Shown: one piece after another, positions 19,393 through 32,700 of the stretch
Numbering within the stretch: position 1 is the stretch's first letter
How the letters are laid out: every line of letters starts with the position of its first letter
DNA from: Nitzschia sp. pyKryTriq1
Taxonomy: Eukaryota > Bacillariophyta > Bacillariophyceae > Bacillariales > Bacillariaceae
Length of the DNA: 64,000 nucleotides
Direction of reading: 5' to 3'
NCBI GenBank assembly: GCA_956465555.1
Contig: OY101119.1
Location: 1,403,594 to 1,467,593 of the forward strand
Made by a program: the position numbers and the translations under genes
The notes under the pieces: generated by a model
The model's database searches: none
What the model saw: only the letters and a program-made list of their open reading frames with translations
What the model was told of the DNA's origin: nothing

Positions 19393-20611
19393 ATGATTGG
19401 GCCGTCTGTTTGGATGTTAATTGGTAGCATCACTTTCGCCCGGGCGTGGAGCACTACGGCATCTCGTCATTCCTCGTCCCAGTTCCGAAAGGCTGCGTTC
19501 GCGACACGCTTGCATCCATCGACACTTGCCAGCATCGACAACGCCACCGACGCCACTATGACGACTCAAGAATACCCGAAAGAAATGACCGAAGACGAAA
19601 GATATATCTTCGACCTGAATGGTTATTTGATTATTCGCGGTGTCTTGACGCCAAAGGAAATCCAAGAAGCAAACAAAGCTATCGACAACCATGCACATGA
19701 GATGGTAGAGCGAAGTGAGGGTGCTTTGAGAAACGCTGTGGAGGGCACTAAATTCTACGGACAAGGCCCCGGCCGGAAGGATCTCGGACGTGTGTTGGAA
19801 TGGGGTGAAGAATCAAGTGTGTTTAAGAGCATTCTGGCGCACCCCAGGTAAGCAGCTTGGTATGGATGATCGGCTAAATGTGAATGACGTTGGGTGGTGA
19901 TTCAAAACTCACTCCCTGCTATTGTTCTTGTTCTTGTTTGCAATTTTCAGATTGGTTCCAATATTTCATGGAATTCTTGGCCAAGGATACCGCATGGACC
20001 ACTTGCCCATGGTCCTAGCCCAAGATAAAGGATCAGAGGGCTTTCAGTTGCATGGCGGTACTATTGACTGCTCAAGTGGAGAGTATAATCCTTACCTTGC
20101 GTACACATGCCAACATGGTACGATTCGGTCTGCCCTACTTGGATGCAACGTTATATTGGAGGACCACAACCCTGGCGATGGGGGGTTCTGTATTGTCCCA
20201 GGATCTCACAAGTCCAACTTCAAAATGCCTAAGGGCATGGTCGATGGTGAAAAATACGAAGAGTTTATCATTCAACCTGCAACCAAAGCAGGTGATGTGA
20301 TTTTGTTTTCTGAAGGCACTGTCCATGGTGCCAAGGCGTGGACTTCCGATCGACAACGACGTACTTGCCTCTATCGATTCAGCCCTGGAACGAATGTGTA
20401 CGGCCGTAGCTATTTTGGTCATGAGGGGGGTGGTTGGCCAAACGAAATGTACGAGGGCTTGACGGAAGCCCAACGTGCTGTATTGGAGCCACCGTATGCA
20501 AATCGTTTGGATCGACCTCTCATTCAAGACGACGGGTCGGTTGAAATCTCGTCTCGAAACGCAAGAAAAAAGCAACACGACCAAGATGTTTTCGGAACTA
20601 AATATTTCTAA
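19393..20611 (+). CDS. Phytanoyl-CoA dioxygenase (PhyH) family Fe(II)/2-oxoglutarate oxygenase
   Basis: Two exons (19393-19847, 19951-20611) with a 103-nt intron give 371 residues. Residues 1-45 are basic and Ser/Ala-rich without acidic residues, resembling an organelle (possibly mitochondrial) presequence. The core begins with FDLNGYLIIRGVLTPKEIQE, typical of PhyH proteins. Candidate iron ligands are the histidine of FQLHGGTID, its nearby aspartate, and the histidine of GTVHGAKAW; the arginine of TCLYRFSPG would hold 2-oxoglutarate. The substrate is unknown; many algal members of this family are uncharacterised. The gene is convergent with the SET gene, with only 82 bp between the stops. Confidence 0.75.
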
Positions 20612-20693
20612 TCAGACTACACGTGCTTGATTTATCAATCATTCTTCTTTCTTCTCCCTCCTCTCGGTCAAATATAATATGGATTGTTGTTGT

Positions 20694-22223
20694 CTAGAGA
20701 AAGCTCGTCTGATCAGCCGCGAATTCCCGAAGTCCCAAAGCGCATGCTAAAAGGACACGGTGTTGAGACCATCGTAAGGAGGCCGCTTCCCGGCTGGAGA
20801 TGACTTCAAACGGCGTTGGAACAGCATCCGGACTATCATCATGCAGTTCATTCTCTGGTTCCAACAGCAAATAAAACGCCACTTCGGAAATCCGATCTGC
20901 CAATTTCAAGGCAACTTCTGGGGTGAGGGATACTCCGATTGCTCCCTCTTCGTCTACAATCGGGTGATTGCTTTCAAAAGCAGCCGCCACCATATCAAAT
21001 GGGACCTGAGATGGTCCAACTTCATAACGGCGTCCCTCCATGTAAACTTCTGCAACGTTATCTTCCTCGTCACTATCGGCAGTTGCTTCTTCTTTCGGCC
21101 CAGGTATTCGATTGTACAGAGGAACGAATCCATACGACAGTAGACATCTCCACGCTGGCCGAGCTGAGTCTCCGTAGTCGATCAGGACTTCCTGGTCCAT
21201 CTCAAGATTTCTGAGTGCACGAACGACCAAATAATCGTCGTCTTCAAGTGCAAAGTGAGCATTGGCACCTGTCTCTCCTTCCACTTTGATCGATCCGTGG
21301 TTGATGAAGTCAAAAATTGGCGCAAGAACTCTCAAGGCTGTGACATCGTCATCATGGACTATACGACAGGATCTCGTCTGCACCACGTCCAACGCGTTGC
21401 TACAAAGTTCTCGCAACTGTTCGTCCTCCAAGTCTTTCGTTAAATCAGCAGCCTTTGGATTTTTCAAAGCAAACAATAAATCTTCCACCGTTTCTGCACG
21501 TGCAAAATAAGAGCTATCTACGGCAAGCTCCAGTGCTGTAGATCGAGAGTTCTGGACTGTCTCCTCGGGCCAATGGACTGGGAGTGAAGCTCTCAAGTAT
21601 TCGGGATCAGGAAGGATAGAAAGCCAAAGGGACTGTCCATCACCAATCTCGCCTTTTCCACGCATGCGTCGCAGTTGAAGGTCCAATAGACTAGCGGCAA
21701 GGCGAGTCGCCCAGTCGCTTGGATTGTAGGGAGACGAAAAGCCAATCTCCTCTTCCTCATCCGGCTGCTGTATCCACAAAGGTGGAAGATCGTCTCTCAG
21801 GCAAGAATCGAGAGGAAGAGACATAATAACGCCCCCTTTCTTTATGGAACGGTTCAAGTAGACCCCTCGTACACCATCTGACGTTGACTCCAATCGAATC
21901 AGATCCTCAGGAGTTGATCGCAGCTGGTGAGAGAGCTTCTGTAGACTGTCGGCGTCCCTTCGCTGATCGTCGCTTTGTTCAATATTATTGTGTAATTTTC
22001 TTTTTTCCTCGCAATCCCTGCTACTGGGATCGACTCCTTGAGATTCCGACGGTGGGTGTGTATTGAAAGGCGAGATAACTGTGGCATGAACATACTTTCT
22101 GTGGAAAACGGGCTGGCTCAACGACTGACATCCTGTCCGAGTAGAGCTCGGCCCCACAAACGCTGTGGCCCTGGACAACGAGAAGAGGACGAGGAAGCAG
22201 TGCATTGATTTTATTTGTATCAT
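20694..22223 (-). CDS. Plastid-targeted SET-domain protein lysine methyltransferase (Rubisco LSMT-like)
   Basis: A single exon of 509 residues. The start MIQIKSMHCFLVLFSLSR is a signal peptide, followed by ATAFVGP, which fits the ASAFAP cleavage motif used for import into complex red-lineage plastids. The split SET domain covers about 100-390. Its parts are GVRGVYLNRSIKKGG, an insert, then FDFINHGS (the Asn-His of the cofactor pocket) and EVLIDYGDSARPAWRCLLSYG (the catalytic tyrosine region). A helical C-terminal part resembles the Rubisco LSMT substrate-binding domain. Known relatives methylate Rubisco large subunit, aldolase or other plastid proteins; the target here is not predictable. Start is the ATG at 22223; a second ATG six codons in would also keep the signal peptide. 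Confidence 0.78.
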   Translation of the reverse strand: MIQIKSMHCFLVLFSLSRATAFVGPSSTRTGCQSLSQPVFHRKYVHATVISPFNTHPPSESQGVDPSSRDCEEKRKLHNNIEQSDDQRRDADSLQKLSHQLRSTPEDLIRLESTSDGVRGVYLNRSIKKGGVIMSLPLDSCLRDDLPPLWIQQPDEEEEIGFSSPYNPSDWATRLAASLLDLQLRRMRGKGEIGDGQSLWLSILPDPEYLRASLPVHWPEETVQNSRSTALELAVDSSYFARAETVEDLLFALKNPKAADLTKDLEDEQLRELCSNALDVVQTRSCRIVHDDDVTALRVLAPIFDFINHGSIKVEGETGANAHFALEDDDYLVVRALRNLEMDQEVLIDYGDSARPAWRCLLSYGFVPLYNRIPGPKEEATADSDEEDNVAEVYMEGRRYEVGPSQVPFDMVAAAFESNHPIVDEEGAIGVSLTPEVALKLADRISEVAFYLLLEPENELHDDSPDAVPTPFEVISSREAASLRWSQHRVLLACALGLREFAADQTSFL

Positions 22224-22735
22224 GACTTCGGACTGGAGGGAATGATTGACTGCTCTGGTTTCTTGGCAGGATGGTTAAGGTCAAGGTCTTCTTCGCTTCG
22301 AGCGTACCAGTACCGGTAGGATAGGATGGATCTAATGTTGTGTGGGAGGTACGAACAACGTTCTTCAATAGAAAACGAGAAGATCTTGCCATCAAGCAAG
22401 ATGCAAGATCCTCATCAATCAATCATCAACAACAACATCTCGCGATCCATTCTTCCTCACCAACCAATCGTTTCGCTCCAAATGTCGGGTTCTCGATATC
22501 GCGATCAACAAATTTTGTTGATCTTCATTGGGACATATGGACAGACTCAATTTTACGTACAACGGACAGAAGAATGTCTTCTGAGCGCCAACGAATTATT
22601 TCCCTCCCGCATGCATTTTATGCATTTCGTATAATTTCGTCTACTTCACGCCGACCACCGAGCGACATCGCATTTTCTTTCGAAGTACATTTGGATTTCT
22701 AAAGACTTTGCAAAGTCGAAGATCAAGACAAGAAG
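22224..22735. other. Divergent promoter region between SET and Puf6-like genes
   Basis: About 510 bp with one small gtaccagtaccggtag cluster near 22307 and many catc/atca words. No coding sequence is recognised; it most likely holds the promoters of both flanking genes. Confidence 0.5.
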
Positions 22736-24587
22736 ATGGGTGAGCATAGCAAGCGAAAATCTGGAGGCAAAGACTCCTTCAAGGCAGCCAAGAAGCCCAA
22801 GACAGCCGCGGCCGCGGAAGAACTGTCGAGCAGCGCACAAAAGCGTCAATTGAGGAAGGAACGCCAATCTCACAGACGCCATGCAGATACTGTAGCCGAA
22901 GCCAAAGCCTTGTGGAACAAACTTCGACTCAAGTCCAACACGCCTGATGACACCAAGGCGCTCATGGAACAAGTCATGACATTGATTCGAGGGAAGGTCA
23001 ATGAAATCGCATTGCAACACGATGCCAGTCGAGTTGTGCAAGCCGCTGTTCAGTTCGGCAATGATGAGCAAAGGAAGGAATTGCTGCAAGAAATTTGCGC
23101 TGATTCGGCTGCTGGACTGGCCGAATTGTCAAAGATTCAGTACGCTCATTTCCTCTGTCTAAAATTCATCAAGTATTGCGCCCGTGATCCTGAATGTGTA
23201 AAGACGATTGTTAAGGTGAGTGGTGGCTGCTTCGCTCAAAAGTTGCAACGGAATTTTCCTACGAGGACATGTCCTGACCCATTTTCGTGTTCGAAAATCC
23301 ATTTAGAGCTTCAAGGGCTCCATCCCAAAGCTTGCAGTACACTCGGTTGGTGCACGAGTGGTCGAGTCTCTGTTTTTGAATTTCCCCGCCAAGTCGACCA
23401 TGTCGTTGAAACAGGAGGTGTATGGACCGCACTTCAGTCTCTTCGTGCAGGACTTGAAAACAACACCCACTTTGAAAAGCAACCTGGAATCGGCTACGAC
23501 GGATACCCAAAAGGACGCTGCAATCAAGTTCGTTAAAGAGATTATTTCGAAAGGAATGACGAAGAGCTTCTACGGGTATACCTATTTCCAAGAGCTCTTC
23601 GCTGAATACATGGAGGTGGCTGAACCAAATGAGATCCGAACCATGGCTTCTGGTGTTGTTGATCATTCGATTCATTTGTTGTCAACTCGTGCTGGGGTTA
23701 GAGTGGTTGCTGCCTGTGCTTCGTACGGCAGCCCAAAAGACCGGAAACGTATCTGCAAAAGCCTGAAGGGCTACACTATCTCCTCTCTTCTTCACAGAGA
23801 TGCCTACTTGGCATTGTTGCGTCTGATCCAAGTAACGGACGATACTGTATCCATTAGTAAAAGTATTCTCAACGAGATTCTGACTGCACCAGCAGACGGG
23901 ACCGACAAAGCGGGAAAATTACCCATCCTACAGCTCGTTGTCAGCGAATCGGCATCGAAACTATTTCTGATGTTGCTGGTTGAAGATGACGAGTCTCGGT
24001 CAAAATATTTTGATCCCTATGAACGTGCAATCTTGGAAACAGACGCTACAGTAAAAGAAAATGGGAAGGAGGTACCGACATCGAAAAAAGACTCAGCTCT
24101 TCGACGGGAAGAACTGTTGAAGCACCTTGAGCCTAGTCTGGAAGAAGTTTGCACCACCAATACGATCGATCTCTTGAAGTCCTTGCCTGGATCAAGAGTA
24201 GTGAAAGAGTTCTACAGCAGGACAGGCTCTAAGAGTGTTGCAAAAGCAGTTGTTGCTGCTTGTGAGGCTGAACTGCAAAATGATGACAGCAATATTTTCG
24301 AGGATCCAGTGGGGCATAGAACTATCAAGAATCTGCTCTTGTGTGATGTAGAGAAGAATGAACCTGTCATCAGTGATGCTTTTTTTGAAGCATTTTCGGA
24401 CCGGCTGACAGACATTGTGGAGTCAAATCGTGGTGCCTTTGTTGTGTCCGCGCTGTTGCAGGTCCCGAGCCTGAAAGAAAAAGTTGCAAAAAAGCTGAAA
24501 GGCATGACGAAGCAGCTAAAAGATTCGTCTAAGGGAGAGGGACCAACTGCTGGCTACACTACACTGATGAAGGCTCTCACTTCATAA
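22736..24587 (+). CDS. Puf6/PUM3-type Pumilio-repeat protein
   Basis: Two exons (22736-23215, 23307-24587) joined in phase 0 over a 91-nt intron give 586 residues. The N-terminus is basic and nucleolar-like (KRKSGGKDSFKAAKKPK). Puf-like helical repeats follow, recognisable by HDASRVVQAAVQFG, YAHFLCLKFIKY and VHSVGARVVESLF, and a C-terminal CPL-like region contains SRVVKEFY and HRTIKNLLL. This order is that of Puf6 (yeast) and PUM3/Puf-A (animals), nucleolar proteins that bind structured RNA and DNA without sequence preference and help 60S ribosome assembly. It may work in the same pathway as the Acl4-like chaperone of this window, but the genes are not linked. Confidence 0.85.
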
Positions 24588-27169
24588 TCGAATCTTCGCG
24601 CCCCCAGGAAGATGATCGCCGAAGGATTAGATGATGGTTTCTGCACTTGATTTTTATTTCAATGCTTGTTTCGAGAAGAATGGGACACGTTTTGCTGTCA
24701 AGCTCAGTATCGTAGCAAGTACCAGTACGAGTTCCAGTACGACAACGCACTTTGGAACCGACCCCACTGTAGCTAGACCTGGTACTGGTACGGTACTTAG
24801 CCACCTGCCACTCTACTCTAGACCCCCTGCCTTACAGTCTACAGTACCATACGTACTTGTAGGTACCGGTAGACATTCTGTACCTGGTACTGTAGATTCT
24901 CTCTACTACTACTAGTAGAGAGAGAGAGATGATGGGCCCTGTGTAGACTTCTTAGACTACTGGTACCTGGTACCTGGTGGATGGATCATGGATCAATAAT
25001 ACTGGTGCGATTGACAGTACCGGTAGGTAGACTTGCCCGACTGTGCCGAGAGATAAAAAGTGAAAAGAGGGGGAGGGCCCGCCCGCCGCCCGCGCCGCGC
25101 GCCCCCAATTATTGCCGACTTGTTCGATCACCAGTATTTTTGGCCTGCCGGCTTGCGCACGCCGGGCGGTATAATCATCTCTAAATATTCTTACGACTCT
25201 GGTATTTTGACTGATCAGGCTATGCGGCGCCCGCTTGTCTGGTCTTCAAAGATTGAAATGGGAAGTTGGAAAACCTTTGCGCTACTTGTACCAACTGGAC
25301 AATGCGAAAGTTCATCCACACTCGTAGTAGTCCTGCTTGCAGATATTGCTGCGTGCATAGATGATCCACAACCGTACAAAACAGAACACCCAACTACCAA
25401 TAAGCCCTTCTCCTTCATTCCTCCGTGGAAGACATGTGTCTCAACAGATGTCAGCTCTTGATGGGCCGGTGCATGCGAGAGAAGGCAATCTCAAATTTTG
25501 GTTGCTGAACTATCGTCACGTGATATTATTGCCCACCAACCTACAACTGCTGCAATACCGGTAAGATTTTCGAATGCTTGTTCTGAAATAGCAGAAATCT
25601 TCCAGGAGCTCAATTATTTTGTAGCTTACAAAGGTGAAAGTGACAATCGAGATACTAGTGATGCACGAGAAATATCGAAGTGACCCTCACAGCAGCTCTC
25701 TAGTACAAGTAGAGCGCAAGTAAAGCAATAACTCTGACTTCTCTCGCATGTCAGATGACAGAAAATGAGACAAACTAGTCGTGACCTCTCACTGTGTTCG
25801 TGATCCTGGCTTCTAGATGAGACTACATAGACAACATAATGATGATACGTCGAGTATTAATTTGGAGTAGCTATGAAGTTTTAACATGAAATGGACACAT
25901 GTAAAGTAAGATATCGAAGTAGCAGAGCTGATGGATGAAAGTCATTCATAGCAGTAGCAGCATTGGTAACGATAGTGTTTCACCAAGCGTAGCGAAGTTC
26001 ACCGATCCTTCATTCGTGCATCCCAGGATGGGGAACACCGGGAGGAAGACTACCGGAGAAAAAGATCATCTGGACTTGTAGTACCTCGTCTCGGTTGAAG
26101 CCGGAAATTCGAATGGCAACACTTCGATATTTCGAGGCCAGGTAAACGGAGGCTTTCGCCTGACATTCTCGCGAACGAAACCCGATCCTCGAAGAGTGAT
26201 TGCTGAGGCGGCGGAGGAGCAGTGAACTCTTCAAGACTGAACATCAGATTCGGTTTGGGCGTAGATGGAGTAGGTGAAACAAGTTCGGAGTGCACCATGG
26301 TGACCAATGACGGGAGGAAACTAAATGAGGGTGATTTGTTGTCTGTTGCTCAAGATTGTGATGGGTGATGGGCGATGCCAATCTGGTTATTCTCGTTGGC
26401 CGACTGGAAAAGAATCTTGTGAGAATGATGCCAACCTATCGTTTCGATTTTTCTCATTGGTTAGGGTTCGACGCCGAAATTCGTGACGTAAGTGAGGTCA
26501 CAAGATTACCGAAGATAAGTGTCAAGGTATTACCTTCCTGCGTAGACTACTCGTACCACGGTATGTACGAAATCTACACGTGTACAGTACCAGGTACTGT
26601 GCAGGTACGTCGCGAGCTGGCATGGGTGTGGCATTCTTCGTTTTTACATTTATGTGCTTTTTTGAACGGAACAAGTCGAGGGATTATTGATGGTGTCAAA
26701 GAGGTGTCACTTTCGAAGTTGAAATGCCGTGATAACTTCGAGAAGTTGTCCGGCTCCTAAGTAAACTTCCGCAACACGTCCCATTTTTCTGTTCACAATG
26801 CCACTTTGGAGAATTCTATGCTTAATGCTAACGGCTACAACTAACGTCAAGAAAGCCAGACGTCGTGCCCAATCTTGGATCCCCCGAAAAAGAACGGGGG
26901 ATGAATTCGGAAAAAGAGGGAAAACTCGCATGGTACTTGTACATACCGGCTATGGTAGTACGAGTAAACAACATACCGGTACATACACTGTACTCCTAAA
27001 GCTAGATGGAAGAAATGAGGAGTGCTCTACTAGACTACTCTACTCGGTAGAGCTACTTTAGAGTGCGATATGACATCACCTGGGAGGACCACGTACAGTG
27101 TACGAATAATCTTCATTCTCTGCACTGTGGTATCACGATGCTAGTTGCTGTCGTTCTTTTTCTATTTGG
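24588..27169. other. Gene-poor 2.6-kb stretch with GTAC clusters
   Basis: This lies between two convergent genes. GTAC/GTACCGGTAC words are dense at about 24715-25030, 26555-26615 and 26930-27060. Around 25060-25160 there is an island of very high GC (gcccgccgcccgcgccgcgc) followed by AT-rich DNA, unlike anything else in the window. A weak overlapping pair of minus-strand frames at 26010-26307 might be a gene scrap. No gene can be supported. Confidence 0.5.
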
Positions 27170-29061
27170 CTAGTCGTCTTGCTGAGGTTTTGGGTCCTTC
27201 CATTTAAAATCAATGCCTGTGTAGTCAATACCCATTCCATCGCTTCGTAACCTCCTAGAAAACATCTCGTGCATCTTCCCCTGTTCTACAAACATACACA
27301 AGTGACCCTGTGTTTTCTTGTTTACAACGTCTATGCCAAACAATTCATAGAACTTTTCGGGTGTTCGAACGCCACCCAAGCCATACCTATCTTCTTCCGT
27401 ATGGTCCCAACTGGCAGGATCTACCTCTGGGTTCATATGAACGATTCCGAGTAGGCGTTTCATGGCCGGCTTGCCCGTTCTGCAGCGGACCAACATAACC
27501 AGTCAGCAACCAAGATAAAAAAGATGATCGAAGCAGAACTTCCCGACGTCTTACTTACCCTTTATACGCATCCCCATTTTCCCAGAAGTGTTTCACTTTA
27601 TTTCGAGATTGAGCATTTTTTCCCACCGCATAATGGTGAAAACATACGGATCGTTCGGGCGCATAAAAATCGTACCCAACCGTGAATCCTCGAATGCCAA
27701 TGCTCATTTCTTCTCCTTGGAAAATCATCGAGCTCGCATACGAATCATACGGCGTGTTAACGACAAAATGTCCGCGGCTGAAAGAATATCCCGCTGCCCA
27801 CCACGGTTCGAGTTGAGGGGTTCCATGGATACTTGGATGTCGTTCTGGCTGTGACATGTGGCGTAGGTGCATTCCTTGCGGTCCGCCCTCGTAATCGGTA
27901 TTGCACATGATGGGCCGTGTCGTGCGCAATGAATGACCATCGTTACTAATGGAGCCCTGTACGTCTGTCAAGTAGGTTGTCAACACGGCCATTTCATTGT
28001 GTGACGACTCCATTTGTTCAATGATGTCGGCATCCCAGTTTATTGTAAAGCTCACGTGCGCATCCGACTGAGTAGAATAATATTCGCCACGATATTGACG
28101 ATGCCCAATGTGTCGGGCAAAGACAGGACCGATTGAAAGACGAGCTTCCATTTGATAGACATCGACCTGGTCCTTGTATTTGCACAAGGCCTGCTCTGGG
28201 TTTGTCTCGCACGGCTCAATGGGTGAGTTACAAAGATCATCCTCGCCATCTACAATTTGATCGACCACGCCTGTCTCATGGACACACACAAGAAAAAATG
28301 AAGTTAGAGAGGGAGAAAGAAGGGCAAGAAATGTTCACGAGGTATGTGACGACTCAGACTCTGAACTCACCGATACGGATACGATGCGGGTTTTTGGCGC
28401 GATTGAAAGCTGACTCGACCGTGAAACGACACTGATAGTCTCGATACGAAGCAATGGCAATAAAAATAGTACGTTCATCGGGCGGACAGTCAGCTCCTCG
28501 GACATTTGAGCCCGTGACGGGATCTGGAGTGACGCAGGTTCCGACTTTCATGGCTTGTTCTCTCGTGAACAACTTTTTGTTGTGGAGGGGGGCAGACCAC
28601 CACCTTGGAACTAGCATCTCGGTTTTGTGGTCGCCCGGGTGCAGCAGCACTTCGAAGTCGTTCTCTTCATCTCGCGTCGTTACTGGCCACTTGCCGACTG
28701 GAATCTCCACGCCGCCGACAGTCAAATGGCTGGGGTGATCTGCTACCACCACCGGCGCAACATTGGCACTGGCATGGCCCCTCGTTGCCTCCACCAAAAT
28801 CGTATCGGGCTGCAAGTTGGCGATGTTGAGATTGGCGCCCAGCAGTCTTCCTGTCGCAATCTCGGGCAAAGCCTGTATCGACTCTGCAAAACCATACAAA
28901 TACAAGCCAACGACCACCAAACTCAAGACCACGCCCAATTCAATGCTTCCTTTTTGATGGATGGCATCCTGGGCGGTGCACACGATCTGAGACGGAAGGC
29001 CCCCCGCGCTCTTTTGTTTCTCTCGCCGCTTGCGGCTCTTACGCTCTCCATCGGCTGCCAT
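27170..29061 (-). CDS. GlcNAc-type glycosyltransferase (Skp1 hydroxyproline GlcNAcT family)
   Basis: Three exons (29061-28371, 28270-27559, 27479-27170) join in phase through introns of 100 and 79 nt to give 570 residues. The open frame continues upstream to a TTG, so the first ATG (29061) was chosen. A basic N-terminus (ERKSRKRREKQK) is followed by one transmembrane helix at about 38-60, as in a type II membrane protein. The catalytic part starts with TIFIAIASYRDYQC and contains TQSDAHVSFTINWDADII, in which the D-x-H and WD pattern matches the GlcNAc (PF11397) family. The best-known member adds GlcNAc to hydroxyproline of Skp1 in Dictyostelium; that enzyme is cytosolic, so the membrane anchor here points to a different or Golgi-located acceptor. 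Confidence 0.75.
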
Positions 29062-29725
29062 TGTGAGGATCTTCCAGAGATGAAGTGGCAACAATAGTTT
29101 GTTCGTGCCATGGAACTTGAACAAGAGAGAAAGGGAGGGGAAATGACGATGACCGTTTTTTCTGCTGTGTGTTGTACGTACTCGTAGACTACGAGTACTG
29201 TTCCATTTTATGTACTTGACTACGATAAATACCAGCGAGGACAGGGAGAGCGAGGAGCGGCGGACGGAGGAGGATACCTGGTACCGTACTACATATCGAA
29301 CTGACTGGAAAAGGTCTATTTTAGTCCTTCCAGTAAAGGATACTTCGTACAGTACTGGTACAAGAAGTATCTTGCTGTATCATACCATACTGGTACTGTA
29401 GTCTACTACAGTGTACGGTGGTTGAGCTATGTACCGGTACGAGTACTCGTACCACACTGCATCGACTACTTTTTACTGTACTCGCTCCACCCTCTCATGG
29501 TCAGAGATAAGCTACGCTTCGTACTGTAACTTAGTATGCTCGCTCGGTTGTCTGTTGAATATTCCAACAAACCCCAGAGTACGAAGTATAGAAGGGGTAC
29601 ATACTCAGAGAGGGAGTAGGACATCTCTACTCTCCAGAGTAGCTAGTAGACTACAGAAATGTCCAAGACGAGAGAGGGAGCGCGCGACCACAAGTAGAGA
29701 GGCAGCAGCACCCATTCCTGTTCTA
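29062..29725. repeat. Intergenic region with GTAC and AG-rich clusters
   Basis: About 660 bp between the GlcNAc transferase start and the Armadillo gene end. gtac and ctac words are scattered through 29170-29470, and gagag-rich DNA lies at 29600-29700. No gene seen. Confidence 0.6.
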
Positions 29726-32700
29726 TTACAATTGGTTTCCATTGACTGCTAACTGATTGAAGGCACCCAAAGCGGCTTCTTGGACTTTGGCGTCGTGGCT
29801 ATTTTGCTCCAGGCACTGCATCAAGACAGAGATCCCGTCCAGCGCCAAAATCTTCGACTGGCAACTTTCTGCTTCCGCGGCAAGGACCCAAAGGAGATTA
29901 CACGCTGCTTGTTGAAAGCTTGTGGCGGTGATGTGCTCTCGCATAGCATCGATAAGGGGCGATATGGCCATGGAAGCTTCTTGCGCATATTCCGGGTACT
30001 GGACGACAATATTTCGAAGGATCATACACCCAATTTCGAGAAAGGCAATGGAAGAGCCGTTGTTGCGCATTGCATCCGAGACAACGCTGACGCCCTGTGC
30101 ATTTGCGATGGCCTCGGCCAGAGGACCTTCGGCGCTGAGATTGGAGAACACCCCACAGGCCTTGATCAGAGTCGATACTGTCGTGGGGTGCATGACCATA
30201 GTGCAGACCACGGCGTCGATAGCTCCGCTATCTACCACATCTTTTTTCCGATCGATCGAGTCATCTATGATACTCCAAAGAGCCCCACACGCCAACTCCA
30301 ACAGGTCGCTCGATTCCATATGGGACTGCATAGCCTTGACAATCACCTGCACGCCCTGTTGCCCAACCAACGACCCTGGTTCTTTGTCCGTCTTGCAGGC
30401 AATATTCCAAATAGCAGAGCAGGAACTCGTTTGTATTGACAAGGATTTTTCATGAGTTGCCATGACATTGATAATTGAATTTAGGGCACCCTTCCGTAAC
30501 AAAGAATCTGGATCCTGGACCTGGCAGGCAAAATTTCGATACGCAGAGCAGGCGGCGTCTTGGACTTTTTCATCAGAATTGGATTTGAACGCCCGTACGA
30601 GCAAGTCCGTCCCACCATTATCGATAATCACTTCCGTTGTAGCACGGCCTACAGCCAAAGTCGCAAGAAGCTTGCAGCACATCTCTTGAACCAGGTTTGC
30701 GCCCTGGTGTTTGGAGCTCGCGGTAACGATTAGTCCAAGCACATCGGGAGCTGCCATGACCTCCTTGCTCTCCTGAGAATGCATAGCCAGACACACCAGC
30801 GCACGCATGGCTTCCACGACGAATTCATCGTAGTCGATGTACGTTTGCAAGGCACGAAGAACATTGTCAAGAGCACCAGCCTTCATGAATGCATCGCGGA
30901 CGGGATTTGAAACTGCCAAATTGGCAATGGCAGAGCAGGCCTCTAAATTCATGGAAAAGTCTCCAAGTTGGTAACGCATTCCTTCCATCAAAGTTGCCAC
31001 CACATCCTGCCGCAAGAGCTCGTTTCGATTGGCATCTACGTGTGCTATGTTCCGAATTATACCGAAGCAGGCTTCCAAAACTTCGACGGTCTCCTTGTTC
31101 GTGATGTTTCGCTGGCAAATCTGTGTAATTTCTTGTATCATGGCGGGAACTTCCGAGATACTGTTCACAATGTCTTCGCTAGACGTCAAACTCCAGCATA
31201 ATCTGCACGCCCATCCCATGGCAACAAGGTCATGTTGCAGAGATTTCATGGAATTCAGGATAACATCCATACCTGATGCCCCATTGTCCAGTCGACTCTC
31301 AACCAAACTCCTCTTATTGCTTTCAGCATTTGATGATAAGGTACATTGATAGTAAAGTGCCTGTAAACCTGCTTTTTGTATTTCTTCCGATCGGCCGTGA
31401 GTGCTCATGGCTGATAAAACTATCATCAGAGCTCCAGACAACGTTCCATCACTGACATTGGAATTGTTTGAAGATGCAGCTGCCAAGCACGAGAATATAG
31501 CACATCCTTTCAACTGAATACTTTGAATTTTTGAGTGTGTTTGCATGGCGAACAGAAGGGAATCGCAACAAGTATCTTCGTTGGCCAAGAGATCACTGTG
31601 AGGCAGCGCGTCAGAGGAGGCAGCCAACGCGAGCAGGAACTCGGCCGCAGCGTCTTGGACTTGGGCATTGCCCATATCATCCCACATGGTCTTGACAAGC
31701 GCCTCCACGCCCTTGAATTGCACCAAAAAATCGCGGCCCTTTCCCCCCGATGACCACAGAATCGCCGCCAAACTACGCAAGGCCTTTTCCCGCATGTTTG
31801 CGTTGGCTTGGTCCAAATTCAAACAGTGCATAATCACAGGAATATCCTCCATTGTCTGGTGCTGTCCCGTTACCGCCTGTGCTCCAGGCTGTGTCATTTC
31901 TTCAGTCTTTGTTTCTTGCTCTGGTGATATCGAGAGAGTTCGCATCATTTCGACGACTCGCTCAGGAGGATGAGAGACACCATTGACGTTGTCATAGTCA
32001 GGAGTGAGAACTTTTTGGCTCGCGGGGCCTGTGTTTCCTTGGCTGTCGACAGGAGATCGAAAAGAGGTTTGATCTTGCATCAATGTCGGCAGTGGCATGT
32101 TCGGTATATCTGTGTCTCCAATGAACATCAGTCCAGGTGATTCAGTACTCTCTAAAGGTCGTGGGGGTTTCAGCGTTTCGCTATGCACATTGACACGATG
32201 ATTCGGCCCTGTAGGAGACAATTCTGGCGCGTACTGTGCCGGCGGTGTTTTCAAAGAGCCCTGCATTTCATTTCGACCCACGGGCATAGCCATCTGTGTG
32301 TTCTCGGGATATTCATCGCATTCGTCGTCCAACAATGGGTCTGCGGCCAGTTTTGCACCCCCAGGATACGTTGATTGAATTGCCATCACAGGATCTTGAA
32401 TCATATCATCATCAGGTCTCCCCCTCAAATCACGATTCACTAGAGGTGGCGCAAGGGTGCTCGCCATGGTACTGGCACCCTGGGATCCCGTTTCAATACT
32501 GTGTTTCGAGTCGAACTTATAGCTGGGAATTGACGCAGCGGCACCATTGCGTCCATAATCCGAGTTCTCACTGAGATGCCGTGGAGGCTTTCTCCCAGAG
32601 CCAATGGTTTGGTGAGCTCTGAGCCCAGGAGGCAACGTCTGGTCTCCGTTGGCAAGTTGTCGTACAGGCTCCGATTGATGTCCTACCAGTCGAGTTGGTG

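Noticed and set aside
26010-26307. Possible small gene with peptide-like text (SVAIRISGFNRDEVLQVQ and LPPGVPHPGMHE)
   Set aside because: The protein-like parts lie in two different frames with no splice sites of usable spacing between them, and no family was recognised.
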